From the NCBI GenBank assembly GCA_964535215.1, contig CAZHST010000011.1, forward strand, positions 1 to 64,000: 64,000 bases of DNA, given 5' to 3'. This DNA comes from JACQHM01 sp964535215. Its GTDB lineage: Bacteria > Methylomirabilota > Methylomirabilia > Methylomirabilales > JACQHM01. Every line of letters begins with the position of its first letter. Position 1 is the stretch's first letter. Below, in pieces: positions 41,501 to 47,836 of this stretch. The translations under genes were made by a program, and so were the position numbers. The notes below the pieces were generated by a model. It was not told the DNA's origin, ran no database searches, and saw only the letters and a list, made by a program, of their open reading frames with translations.

Positions 41501-43281
41501 TCGTGGATCCCCGTGATGCGGCTGGCTTGGCCAGCGTGCTCTACCGCTTTCTCAGCGATCCCGCACTCCTCGGCCGGATGCAACAGAGGATCCAACCCCC
41601 CAAGGGATTTCACGCCTACCTGGACGAGCTGCTCACCCATTATTATCAGGTAATTGCTGAACACTGCCAGAAGCGAAGTCAACCCCTCTGCGTGGTCTGG
41701 GAGGGCTCCCAGTTCGTCCACCACTCGTTGGCCCTCGTCAACCGGGAGCTTTGTCTGCGACTCATTGACGCTGGCAATGAGATCTCGATCCTCCCCTATG
41801 AACCCGACCAGTTCGACCCTGAGACGGACCAACGCTTTCACAAGCTTGCTGAGCGCATCCACGCCCCCCTCTCCCGGCCGGCCGATGTCCACGTGCGCCA
41901 TCAGTGGCCCCCCACCTTCACCCCGCCGCCAGAAGGCCATTGGGTCATCATCCAACCCTGGGAGTTTGGGAGTCTTCCGAAGCCGTGGGTGGAGGTGATG
42001 AGCACCCAGGTGGACGAGATTTGGGTGCCGAGCACCTACGTGCGAAACTGCTATATCAAGAGCGGTGTGCCCGCCGACCGGGTCCACGTCGTCCCTAACG
42101 GGGTGGATCCGGAACGCTTTCACCCCGAGACCCCTCCCCTCGATCTTGCCAGGTTCGGCCTCCCACCCAAAGGGTTCCGCTTCCTGTTTGTAGGGGGGAC
42201 CATCTGGCGGAAAGGGATTGATCTTTTGCTCCAGGCATATCTCAAGACCTTCACCCGGACCGATGATGTCTCTTTGGTCATCAAAGACATGGGTGGCCGG
42301 AGCTTCTACCGGGGCCAGACCTTCGAGCAGGAGATCCGCCGGCTCCAGGCGATGCCGGAAGCACCCCCGATCCTCTACCTCGATCAGGACCTGCTCCCTG
42401 ATCAGCTTCCCGGCCTCTACACCGCCTGCGACTGCCTGGTCCACCCCTACCGGGGTGAGGGCTTTGGCCTCCCTATCGCCGAAGCCATGGCCTGTGGGCT
42501 TCCCGTCATCGTCACCAACTACGGTGCAGCCCTCGATTTCTGCGATGCTGAGGTCGCCTACCTCATCCCGGCCCCTCCAAAGCGCCTGCCGGAGCGGCGC
42601 ATCGGTGATCTGGAAACCGTAGATTTCCCCTGGCTAGCCGAGCCGGACGGGGAGGCGCTCGCCCGGCTGATGCGGGAGGTCTACGAGAACCCTGAGGGGG
42701 CCCGTACAAAAGGTAGGAAGGCCAGCCAGCGCATCCGGACCGACTTCACCTGGGAGCGGGCCGCTGAGAAGGCGATGGTCCGGCTCCGGGTTCTCCGGGA
42801 CCGGCCGATCCGCCGGTATCAACACCCGCCGACCTCGGTGCCGAAGGTTCTTCAGGAGGTGGAACGGCTGAAGGCAGAGGGGGATGGAAAGCTGGAGAAC
42901 GGTGACCTGGAAGGGGCCATCCGCTCCTACCGAGAGGCACTTCGCCGCAACCCTTCCTCTTGGGAGGCGGCCCTGGCTTTGGGAGCTGCCTTGATGAAGC
43001 AAGGAGCGCTTCAAGAGGCGGCGGAACAGTTCCATCAGGCCCTTCGTCTGAACCCCTCTTCACCCGATGTCCTCAACAACGTCGGCTGTCTGTTTCTGAT
43101 CGCCGGCCGAGTCGATGATGCCGAGCGCTGCTTCCGAAACGCCCTGTCGCTTGATCCAAATCATCCCGATGCCTGTTGGAACCTAGCGGTGCTCCTTCAG
43201 GAAAACGGAGGGAGATGCGGAGATGGGCAAGAACGATGGACGACGGCCCCGACTCAGCCTCTGCATGATCGTCCGGAATGA
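38509..43281 (+). CDS. Giant multidomain glycosyltransferase (GT2-GT2-GT4-GT4-TPR)
   Basis: The 1590-residue protein strings together a GT2 domain (about 10-280: LSVILCSYNRAATLRRCLEA, VNDGSTDDT, FINDDTYPEPD), a second GT2 (about 351-600: VSVIIPCYNYGRYLTEAVES, VNDGSTDNT, LCLDADDK), a GT4 (about 635-1045: HILFTMYGWAEEGGGTMLPR, GFLGSLLPLKGVHILVKAL, PEFIEDGVNGF), a second GT4 (about 1059-1430: PNGVDPERFHPE, FVGGTIWRKGIDLLLQAY, PYRGEGFGLPIAEAMACG) and TPRs (from about 1450). ATG 38509 has GGAGGG upstream. One protein could build a four-sugar chain. Its place between flgL and the flagellins suggests filament glycosylation. Specificity is unknown. Confidence 0.88.
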   Translation: MVTRTMVPDLSVILCSYNRAATLRRCLEALEQQTLGKERFEVICVNDGSTDDTRRVMQEALKRLHGSYHEHPENRGLAAARNTGLKAAQGRLVLFINDDTYPEPDLLEQHRQAHERHGNARVAILGHIAFAPEHAERILSQALHQYNLLFPLVGTREGVPYGFDHFVTANLSVARQAFVSGKVWFDETFRRYGCEDIEVGYRLWQCGYRVYYHPQAKVIHDHRLTVYDYVRREVANNSNLVQFVDKHPELIPHYFGTLRLTEATLAEWRQGVQQLSPYIEKLIKEIATIEDLPPRQLAHFTGSVSTPMALVRQVGEALVSIRDHIKRQAVLQTLDELPEVRYRLVAGGMTPRVSVIIPCYNYGRYLTEAVESVIQQTYQDFEIIIVNDGSTDNTQEVAEALLHRYPHHHIRLINQENSGQPAISRNRGIAEAQGEYILCLDADDKIAPHFLESCVKALEDDPRIGIAYPDQQNFGDRSNFEPHPEYNFTLLTRFNFIPSCSLFRKGVWEEVGGFATNVIGYEDWDFWISCGERGYRGQHIPEAIWYYRIHGDGLYARQKAHDQRLKAQVVLNHPRVYTPAQRRWAEEVLRGEPRALALDGGLGVVPDLPENTLLPERAEQGQEEPGEGCSLHQEQPLHILFTMYGWAEEGGGTMLPRQVAKALVKRGHRVSVIYTPARRRPDKPAYYVEEGQEDGVRLFGIYNRPALFYDLEHPEREVDDPAMRRIVAGLIADLKPDIVHYHSLLNFSMGVPEEVRQAGIPSVYTSHNYWPLCPRMYLLQDDLTLCSGPSADGVKCAACIGRFDKQADYALRAERGRLILSHSIDRHLAPSQRVRQLFIQNGHEASRIHVLPQQPETVDRIWQQVGAVRQPKGPLTYPLKVGFLGSLLPLKGVHILVKALQVFQAGQVEGHLYGTGPEGYVNALRQMDQKGLVWFHGRYEPVQLPHLLSQLDVVAIPSLSEDCAPLSGAEALAARVPVVGSRIGGIPEFIEDGVNGFLVDPRDAAGLASVLYRFLSDPALLGRMQQRIQPPKGFHAYLDELLTHYYQVIAEHCQKRSQPLCVVWEGSQFVHHSLALVNRELCLRLIDAGNEISILPYEPDQFDPETDQRFHKLAERIHAPLSRPADVHVRHQWPPTFTPPPEGHWVIIQPWEFGSLPKPWVEVMSTQVDEIWVPSTYVRNCYIKSGVPADRVHVVPNGVDPERFHPETPPLDLARFGLPPKGFRFLFVGGTIWRKGIDLLLQAYLKTFTRTDDVSLVIKDMGGRSFYRGQTFEQEIRRLQAMPEAPPILYLDQDLLPDQLPGLYTACDCLVHPYRGEGFGLPIAEAMACGLPVIVTNYGAALDFCDAEVAYLIPAPPKRLPERRIGDLETVDFPWLAEPDGEALARLMREVYENPEGARTKGRKASQRIRTDFTWERAAEKAMVRLRVLRDRPIRRYQHPPTSVPKVLQEVERLKAEGDGKLENGDLEGAIRSYREALRRNPSSWEAALALGAALMKQGALQEAAEQFHQALRLNPSSPDVLNNVGCLFLIAGRVDDAERCFRNALSLDPNHPDACWNLAVLLQENGGRCGDGQERWTTAPTQPLHDRPE

Positions 43282-44797
43282 GGAGGCGAATCTCCCCCGG
43301 TGCCTGGAGAGCGTCCGGGGGGTGGTCGAGGAGATCATCGTTGTTGATACCGGCTCCACCGACCGGACGGTCGAGATCGCCCAACATTATGGGGCCCGGG
43401 TTTATTCCTTCGAGTGGTGCGACGATTTTGCCAAAGCCCGGAACGAGTCCTTAAAGTACGCCACGGGAGACTGGATCCTCGTGCTGGATGCGGACGAGGC
43501 CCTCGATCCCCGAGATCGAAGCCGCCTCCGGAAACTCCTCCGGGATCGGGAGGCCACAGCCTTCCTTATGAGCATCCACAGCCCGGTGGACGATCGTCCA
43601 AGTAGCCGGGCTGTGATCAACACCTTCCCCCGCCTCTTCCGAAACGGCCTCGGCCTCCGCTTCGAGGGGAGGGTCCACGAGCAGCTCTTCCCGTCCATTG
43701 CCAGGGTGGGGGGCCTGGTCAAGGCCTCTCCCCTTCGGATTCGGCACCGGGGCTACCGGGGGACACCGGCGGATCTTCAAGCGAAGCGGGAGCGGAACCG
43801 AAGGCTCCTCGAGCTTCAGCTCACGGAGCATCCTGACGATGCCCTCGCCCACTTCCACCTGGGGGAGGTCCACGCCCTGGAGGGAAGGTGGGAGGAGGCG
43901 ATCCCGTGTTACCAAAAGGCGCTGGCCCTTCCCGGCCTTCCTCCCCCGAACCGGGCGGTGGCCTACCAAAACCTGGCGAACTGCTATTTGTTCAAAGGGG
44001 AGAAGGTCCTTGCCCTCGAAGCCTGCCACCGGGCGCTCGAGGAAGATCCGAGCGCCGCCATCCCCCATTTCTTGAAAGCCCAGGCCCTGGCCAGGATGGG
44101 GCGGTATCCAGAGGCCCTCCAGACGGTGGAAACGTATCTGAAGAAGGCAGGAGAGGGGGCCTGTCGTCCTCTCGATGTGGATCCTAACCCGGTGTTTGTC
44201 CTCACCTTTGTGGGGAACTGCTACCTGGCCATGGGGCGGCCTTCCCAGGCGGAAGGGGCGTACCGGGAAGCGCTCGCCAGGGATCGGACTTTCCCCGAGG
44301 CCCTCCTGGGGCTGGGGAAGGCCGCCTTTGCCCAAGAGAAGTGGCAGGAGGCCTCCGCCTCCCTCCGGGCATTCCTCCAGACTTCCCCCGGCCACCTGGA
44401 AGGGATGGAGCTGCTCGCCCAGTGCTCTCTCAAACTGAAAGCCTATGACGAGGCCTGGGTCCTCTATCGGGAACTGGCCGAGAAGGCCCCGTCCGCCCGG
44501 GTCCACTTCGCCCTGGCCTGCCTGGCCGATCACCGGGGGGAGCCCGAAGCGGTGATCGATTACTGCCGGAAGGCCCTCTGGGAGGATCCGGAGGATCCCC
44601 GGATCCATTTTCTCCTGGGGAAAACGCTCTTTAAGCAGAGCGCCTTCGAGGAGGCGGAGAGGTATCTCCTTCATGCCCGCACGCTTTCCCCTGAGACCCC
44701 CGAGATCCTGTACACCCTTGGCTTCCTCTACGCGAAGAAAGCCGATTATCCTCGAGCAGCGGACTGCTTCCAGAGGATAGGGAAAAAGGGGGAGTGA
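43223..44797 (+). CDS. GT2 glycosyltransferase with TPR repeats
   Basis: The 524-residue protein has an N-terminal GT2 domain of the SPBc2/SunS-like class: LSLCMIVRNEEANLPRCLES, VVDTGSTDRTVEIA, ILVLDADEALDP, FRNGLGLRFEGRVHEQL. About 300 residues of TPRs follow (AHFHLGEVHALEGRWEEAIP through ILYTLGFLYAKKADYPRAAD). GT2-TPR proteins often transfer sugar to protein, with the TPRs holding the substrate. It begins 59 bp inside the giant glycosyltransferase gene in another frame. A decayed copy of its last codons lies before fliC2 (46227-46315). Confidence 0.88.
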   Translation: MGKNDGRRPRLSLCMIVRNEEANLPRCLESVRGVVEEIIVVDTGSTDRTVEIAQHYGARVYSFEWCDDFAKARNESLKYATGDWILVLDADEALDPRDRSRLRKLLRDREATAFLMSIHSPVDDRPSSRAVINTFPRLFRNGLGLRFEGRVHEQLFPSIARVGGLVKASPLRIRHRGYRGTPADLQAKRERNRRLLELQLTEHPDDALAHFHLGEVHALEGRWEEAIPCYQKALALPGLPPPNRAVAYQNLANCYLFKGEKVLALEACHRALEEDPSAAIPHFLKAQALARMGRYPEALQTVETYLKKAGEGACRPLDVDPNPVFVLTFVGNCYLAMGRPSQAEGAYREALARDRTFPEALLGLGKAAFAQEKWQEASASLRAFLQTSPGHLEGMELLAQCSLKLKAYDEAWVLYRELAEKAPSARVHFALACLADHRGEPEAVIDYCRKALWEDPEDPRIHFLLGKTLFKQSAFEEAERYLLHARTLSPETPEILYTLGFLYAKKADYPRAADCFQRIGKKGE

Positions 44798-44812
44798 GGG
44801 TAGGAAAAAAAT

Positions 44813-44835
44813 GCCGGATTCGGATCCGGCCTTTA
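44813..44835 (+). terminator. Possible weak terminator after the glycosyltransferase operon
   Basis: GCCGGAT-TCGG-ATCCGGC is a perfect 7-bp stem 16 bp after the stop codon, preceded by AAAAAAA and followed by only CTTTAG. The short T tract makes it a weak or bidirectional terminator at best. Confidence 0.4.
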
Positions 44836-44876
44836 GACCTCAAACCCTTGAGTCTAGGGTCTAGAGTCTGGGCTTT
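44836..44876 (+). repeat. Heptamer-type repeat before the fliC1 promoter
   Basis: AGACCTCAAACCCTTGAGTC and TAGGGTCTAGAGTCTGG contain degenerate seven-base units with inverted arms, 30 bp upstream of the sigma-54 promoter. Confidence 0.4.
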
Positions 44877-44907
44877 ATCCTTCAGGAGTTTCCGGCGGTC
44901 AGGACGG

Positions 44908-44922
44908 TGGCACGGCTTTTGC
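44908..44922 (+). promoter_or_regulatory. Sigma-54 promoter of flagellin gene 1
   Basis: TGGCACGGCTTTTGC is a consensus -24/-12 element with GG and GC separated by exactly ten bases. The start would fall near 44934, about 31 nt before fliC1. It shares TGGCACGG with the flgF promoter at 10523. Confidence 0.88.
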
Positions 44923-44964
44923 TTGTTGAAAGGAGCCAGAACCTTTGGAAGGAGGGACCCGCTT

Positions 44965-45804
44965 ATGGCGTTAGCAGATGGCAACCGGATCAACACCAAC
45001 ATCGCGGCGTTGAACGCCCTGAACGCCCTTCTCGCCGCCAACCGGCAGTTGAGCGTCCACCAGCTCCGGCTCTCAACCGGCCGACGGATCAACGAGGCGG
45101 CCGATGACCCGGCGGGGTTCTCCATCAGCACCCGGCTCGCGAACCGGGCCCGGGGGTTAACCATCGCGTTAGACAGCATTGGGACCGCGACGAACACCCT
45201 CTCGGTGGCCGAGGCCGGACTCCAGAGCATTAACCAGATCCTGGGGCAGATGCGGGACCTTGTCCTCCAAGCCATGAGTGATACGCTGGGGACGGATGAG
45301 CGGACCGCCATTGAGCAGCAGCTCGATGATCTGGCGGCCGAGATCGACCGGATCGCGTCCCAGACCTCCTTCAACGGAGTGGCCCTGCTGGATGGGACCT
45401 TCACCGCGAAGCGGTTCCAGACCGGCGATACCGGCACCGACTCGGTCACCTTCAGTATCTCCCAGAACTTCAGCGCCGCCAGCTTGGGGGTCGCCGACAC
45501 CAATCTGGATGTGAGTACCGCGGCCCTGGCGTCCACCTCGTTGGGCTCCGTGAATACCGCCATCAGTACGGTGCTGACCCAGATCCAGCAGATCGGCTCT
45601 ATGGTGCAGCGGCTGCGGAACGTGGAGGATAATCTCACGGCGGCCATCACCAACACCGAGGCGGCCAAGGCGCGGATTCTGGATGCGGATGTGGCCCGGG
45701 AGCAGCTGGAGGCCACCCGGTTCCAGATCCTCCAGCAGTTGGCCACGGCCCAGCTCGCCCAGGCGAACGTCGCCCCTTCAAGCGTCCTGGCCCTCTTCCG
45801 GTAA
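44965..45804 (+). CDS. fliC: Flagellin, copy 1
   Basis: The 279-residue filament subunit has the conserved N-terminal D0/D1 region (NRINTNIAALNALNALLAAN, LSTGRRINEAADDPAGFSIS) and the C-terminal D1/D0 region (NTEAAKARILDADVAREQLE, LAQANVAPSSVLALFR). The central variable part is short. Serine/threonine-rich stretches there (SISQNFSAASLG, TAALASTSLGSV) are possible O-glycan sites. ATG 44965 follows GGAAGGAGGG; the frame open to 44794 crosses the promoter and is not used. DNA is identical to copy 2 from the ATG onward, but this copy has a sigma-54 promoter. Confidence 0.97.
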   Translation: MALADGNRINTNIAALNALNALLAANRQLSVHQLRLSTGRRINEAADDPAGFSISTRLANRARGLTIALDSIGTATNTLSVAEAGLQSINQILGQMRDLVLQAMSDTLGTDERTAIEQQLDDLAAEIDRIASQTSFNGVALLDGTFTAKRFQTGDTGTDSVTFSISQNFSAASLGVADTNLDVSTAALASTSLGSVNTAISTVLTQIQQIGSMVQRLRNVEDNLTAAITNTEAAKARILDADVAREQLEATRFQILQQLATAQLAQANVAPSSVLALFR

Positions 45805-45876
45805 CCCCTGAGACCGGAGACCGGAGACCGGAGGCTATGACCACACCTGGTCTTCCGTCTCGGGTCTCTCGTCTCC
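44965..45876 (+). repeat. 912-bp exact direct repeat, copy 1 (flagellin and tail)
   Basis: From the flagellin ATG through the stop and 72 bp beyond, the DNA equals 46588-47499 (offset 1623 bp). The base before the ATG and the base after the end differ. Confidence 0.93.
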
Positions 45877-45889
45877 AGTCTCCGAACGA
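45808..45889 (+). repeat. GACCGGA heptamer hairpin tract after fliC1
   Basis: GAGACCGGAGACCGGAGACC, three exact seven-base units, is followed after 25 bp by TCTTCCGTCTCGGGTCTCTC and GTCTCCAGTCTCCG, the approximate complement. The tract could fold as a long hairpin between fliC1 and fliS1. Confidence 0.75.
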
Positions 45890-45901
45890 AAGGAGGCAGC
45901 C

Positions 45902-46210
45902 ATGAGTCATCTCCAGCTTGAAGCGATTGAGCAGCAACTCCGCGAAATCAACCCCATGCAGCTGATCCTCCTCCTCTATGAGATCGCCATTGCCGCCTGT
46001 GAGGGGGGGGACGGCGAGCAGGCCAGGCGGGCCCTCCTCGAGTTGATCGGGGCCCTAAATTTCGAGGCCTCCGGGATGGCGCTGAACCTGTTCAGGCTTT
46101 ACGACTATGCCCTCCGTATGGTGCGCCAAGAGAACTTCGAGGAGGCGGCTTTCATCCTCAAGGGGCTCAAGGAGGCCTGGGAGCAGGCCCTCGCAGCGGA
46201 GACGAACTAG
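45902..46210 (+). CDS. fliS: Flagellin export chaperone FliS, copy 1
   Basis: A 102-residue helical chaperone that binds the flagellin C-terminus before export. INPMQLILLLYEIAIAACEG, LLELIGALNFEASGMALNLF and LYDYALRMVRQENFEEAAF match FliS. ATG 45902 has GAAAGGAGGCAGCC upstream. Unlike the flagellins, this copy and fliS copy 2 (47525) differ at many residues. Confidence 0.9.
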   Translation: MSHLQLEAIEQQLREINPMQLILLLYEIAIAACEGGDGEQARRALLELIGALNFEASGMALNLFRLYDYALRMVRQENFEEAAFILKGLKEAWEQALAAETN

Positions 46211-46226
46211 GTAAGCACCCGAGCCC

Positions 46227-46315
46227 TCTCCCCTTCCCCCGGCACCCCTGAGATCCTCCATCACCTCGGCCTTCTCTCCCTGAAAAAAGCCGACTCCCAA
46301 CCTCCCTCCCCCTAG
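46227..46315 (+). pseudogene. Remnant of the 3' end of the GT2-TPR gene
   Basis: A short frame reads LSPSPGTPEILHHLGLLSLK and KADSQPPSP, ending in TAG 46313-46315. This parallels LSPETPEILYTLGFLYAKKADYPRA at the end of the GT2-TPR protein at 43223. No start or upstream coding remains. It marks the left end of an old tandem duplication that produced the second fliC-fliS pair. Confidence 0.65.
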
Positions 46316-46338
46316 ACTCCAGCCTCCAAACCCCAGGC

Positions 46339-46359
46339 GGGCAGGGTAGAACCCTGCCC
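46339..46359 (+). other. Perfect 9-bp stem-loop between fliS1 and fliC2
   Basis: GGGCAGGGT-AGA-ACCCTGCCC is a perfect stem with a three-base loop. No T tract follows, so it is not a typical intrinsic terminator. The rest of the 377-bp gap holds the TPR remnant, an AGCCGTT-type repeat at 46413-46445 and the sigma-28 promoter. Confidence 0.5.
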
Positions 46360-46412
46360 CTCTGTAGAGGAGGGCTTTATGTCTTCCCGGCATCTGGGTC
46401 TTTTGTCTGGAA

Positions 46413-46445
46413 GCTAACGGCTGATGGCTAATCGCTGGCCGCTCA
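46413..46445 (+). repeat. Heptamer-type repeat, AGCCGTT family
   Basis: AGCTAACGGCTGATGGCTAA and TCGCTGGCCGCTCAC are further degenerate seven-base units, just upstream of the fliC2 promoter. Confidence 0.5.
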
Positions 46446-46453
46446 CAAAAGGC

Positions 46454-46480
46454 TAAAGTTTTCGGCCGCTCAGCCGATGG
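46454..46480 (+). promoter_or_regulatory. Sigma-28 promoter of flagellin gene 2
   Basis: TAAAGTTT (46454-46461), an 11-nt spacer and GCCGATGG (46473-46480) match TAAAGTTT-N11-GCCGATAA at 14 of 16 positions with exact spacing. The leader to fliC2 is about 100 nt. Confidence 0.8.
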
Positions 46481-46587
46481 TATCTGCAGAACTCTTTAAT
46501 GCGGGAGTGGGATCAACCTTCACGGGCAGAGAGGTGTGCCCGGGAGAAACAGCGGCACCTGGTGCCGCCACAGGGAGGGACCAGCCC

Positions 46588-47427
46588 ATGGCGTTAGCAG
46601 ATGGCAACCGGATCAACACCAACATCGCGGCGTTGAACGCCCTGAACGCCCTTCTCGCCGCCAACCGGCAGTTGAGCGTCCACCAGCTCCGGCTCTCAAC
46701 CGGCCGACGGATCAACGAGGCGGCCGATGACCCGGCGGGGTTCTCCATCAGCACCCGGCTCGCGAACCGGGCCCGGGGGTTAACCATCGCGTTAGACAGC
46801 ATTGGGACCGCGACGAACACCCTCTCGGTGGCCGAGGCCGGACTCCAGAGCATTAACCAGATCCTGGGGCAGATGCGGGACCTTGTCCTCCAAGCCATGA
46901 GTGATACGCTGGGGACGGATGAGCGGACCGCCATTGAGCAGCAGCTCGATGATCTGGCGGCCGAGATCGACCGGATCGCGTCCCAGACCTCCTTCAACGG
47001 AGTGGCCCTGCTGGATGGGACCTTCACCGCGAAGCGGTTCCAGACCGGCGATACCGGCACCGACTCGGTCACCTTCAGTATCTCCCAGAACTTCAGCGCC
47101 GCCAGCTTGGGGGTCGCCGACACCAATCTGGATGTGAGTACCGCGGCCCTGGCGTCCACCTCGTTGGGCTCCGTGAATACCGCCATCAGTACGGTGCTGA
47201 CCCAGATCCAGCAGATCGGCTCTATGGTGCAGCGGCTGCGGAACGTGGAGGATAATCTCACGGCGGCCATCACCAACACCGAGGCGGCCAAGGCGCGGAT
47301 TCTGGATGCGGATGTGGCCCGGGAGCAGCTGGAGGCCACCCGGTTCCAGATCCTCCAGCAGTTGGCCACGGCCCAGCTCGCCCAGGCGAACGTCGCCCCT
47401 TCAAGCGTCCTGGCCCTCTTCCGGTAA
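46588..47427 (+). CDS. fliC: Flagellin, copy 2
   Basis: The protein is identical to copy 1 at all 279 residues and the genes share every base. Upstream sequence differs completely: this copy has a sigma-28 promoter and its own leader with CAGGGAGGGACCAGCCC before ATG 46588. The frame upstream to 46477 is not used. Two identical flagellins under two sigma factors would allow early or basal filament subunit supply plus full class-III output. Confidence 0.97.
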   Translation: MALADGNRINTNIAALNALNALLAANRQLSVHQLRLSTGRRINEAADDPAGFSISTRLANRARGLTIALDSIGTATNTLSVAEAGLQSINQILGQMRDLVLQAMSDTLGTDERTAIEQQLDDLAAEIDRIASQTSFNGVALLDGTFTAKRFQTGDTGTDSVTFSISQNFSAASLGVADTNLDVSTAALASTSLGSVNTAISTVLTQIQQIGSMVQRLRNVEDNLTAAITNTEAAKARILDADVAREQLEATRFQILQQLATAQLAQANVAPSSVLALFR

Positions 47428-47499
47428 CCCCTGAGACCGGAGACCGGAGACCGGAGGCTATGACCACACCTGGTCTTCCGTCTCGGGTCTCTCGTCTCC
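46588..47499 (+). repeat. 912-bp exact direct repeat, copy 2 (flagellin and tail)
   Basis: Identical to 44965-45876. Neighbouring fliS genes are strongly diverged, so identity here implies gene conversion or selection against divergence. Confidence 0.93.
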
Positions 47500-47512
47500 G
47501 GTCTCCGGAAGG
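47431..47512 (+). repeat. GACCGGA heptamer hairpin tract after fliC2
   Basis: Same tract as after fliC1, differing only near its 3' end (TCTCCGGTCTCCGG instead of TCTCCAGTCTCCG). Confidence 0.75.
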
Positions 47513-47524
47513 AAGGAGGTGGAT

Positions 47525-47833
47525 GTGATTAACCCCCATGCGGAATACCTCGGGCAGCAGGTTCTCGGGGCCGGCCCCCTCCAGCTGGTACTCATGCTCT
47601 ATGAGATCACCATCGCTGCCTGCAGGCGAAAGGACGGCGAGCAGGCCAGGCGGGCCCTCCTGGAGTTGATCGGGGCCCTGGACTTCGAGGCCTCTGAGAT
47701 CGCGGTGAACCTGTTCAGCCTCTACGACTATTGCCTCCGCCGGATCCGGGAGGGGAACTTCGAGGAGGCGGCTTTCATCCTCAAGGAGCTCAAGGAGGCG
47801 TGGCAGCGGGCCCAAGAGGTCGGCAACAACTAA
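47525..47833 (+). CDS. fliS: Flagellin export chaperone FliS, copy 2
   Basis: About 102 residues: GPLQLVLMLYEITIAACRRK, LLELIGALDFEASEIAVNLF, LYDYCLRRIREGNFEEAAF. GTG 47525 is chosen because AAGGAGG lies six bases upstream; an in-frame GTG at 47519 overlaps that site. It shares roughly two thirds of residues with fliS copy 1, so the two may have different client preference, although the flagellins are the same. fliD follows 3 bp later. Confidence 0.9.
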   Translation: MINPHAEYLGQQVLGAGPLQLVLMLYEITIAACRRKDGEQARRALLELIGALDFEASEIAVNLFSLYDYCLRRIREGNFEEAAFILKELKEAWQRAQEVGNN

Positions 47834-47836
47834 ACA

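Noticed and set aside
44794..44964. 57-codon N-terminal extension of flagellin copy 1
   Set aside because: The extension crosses the sigma-54 promoter and lacks conservation with copy 2. Flagellins start at the ATG at 44965.
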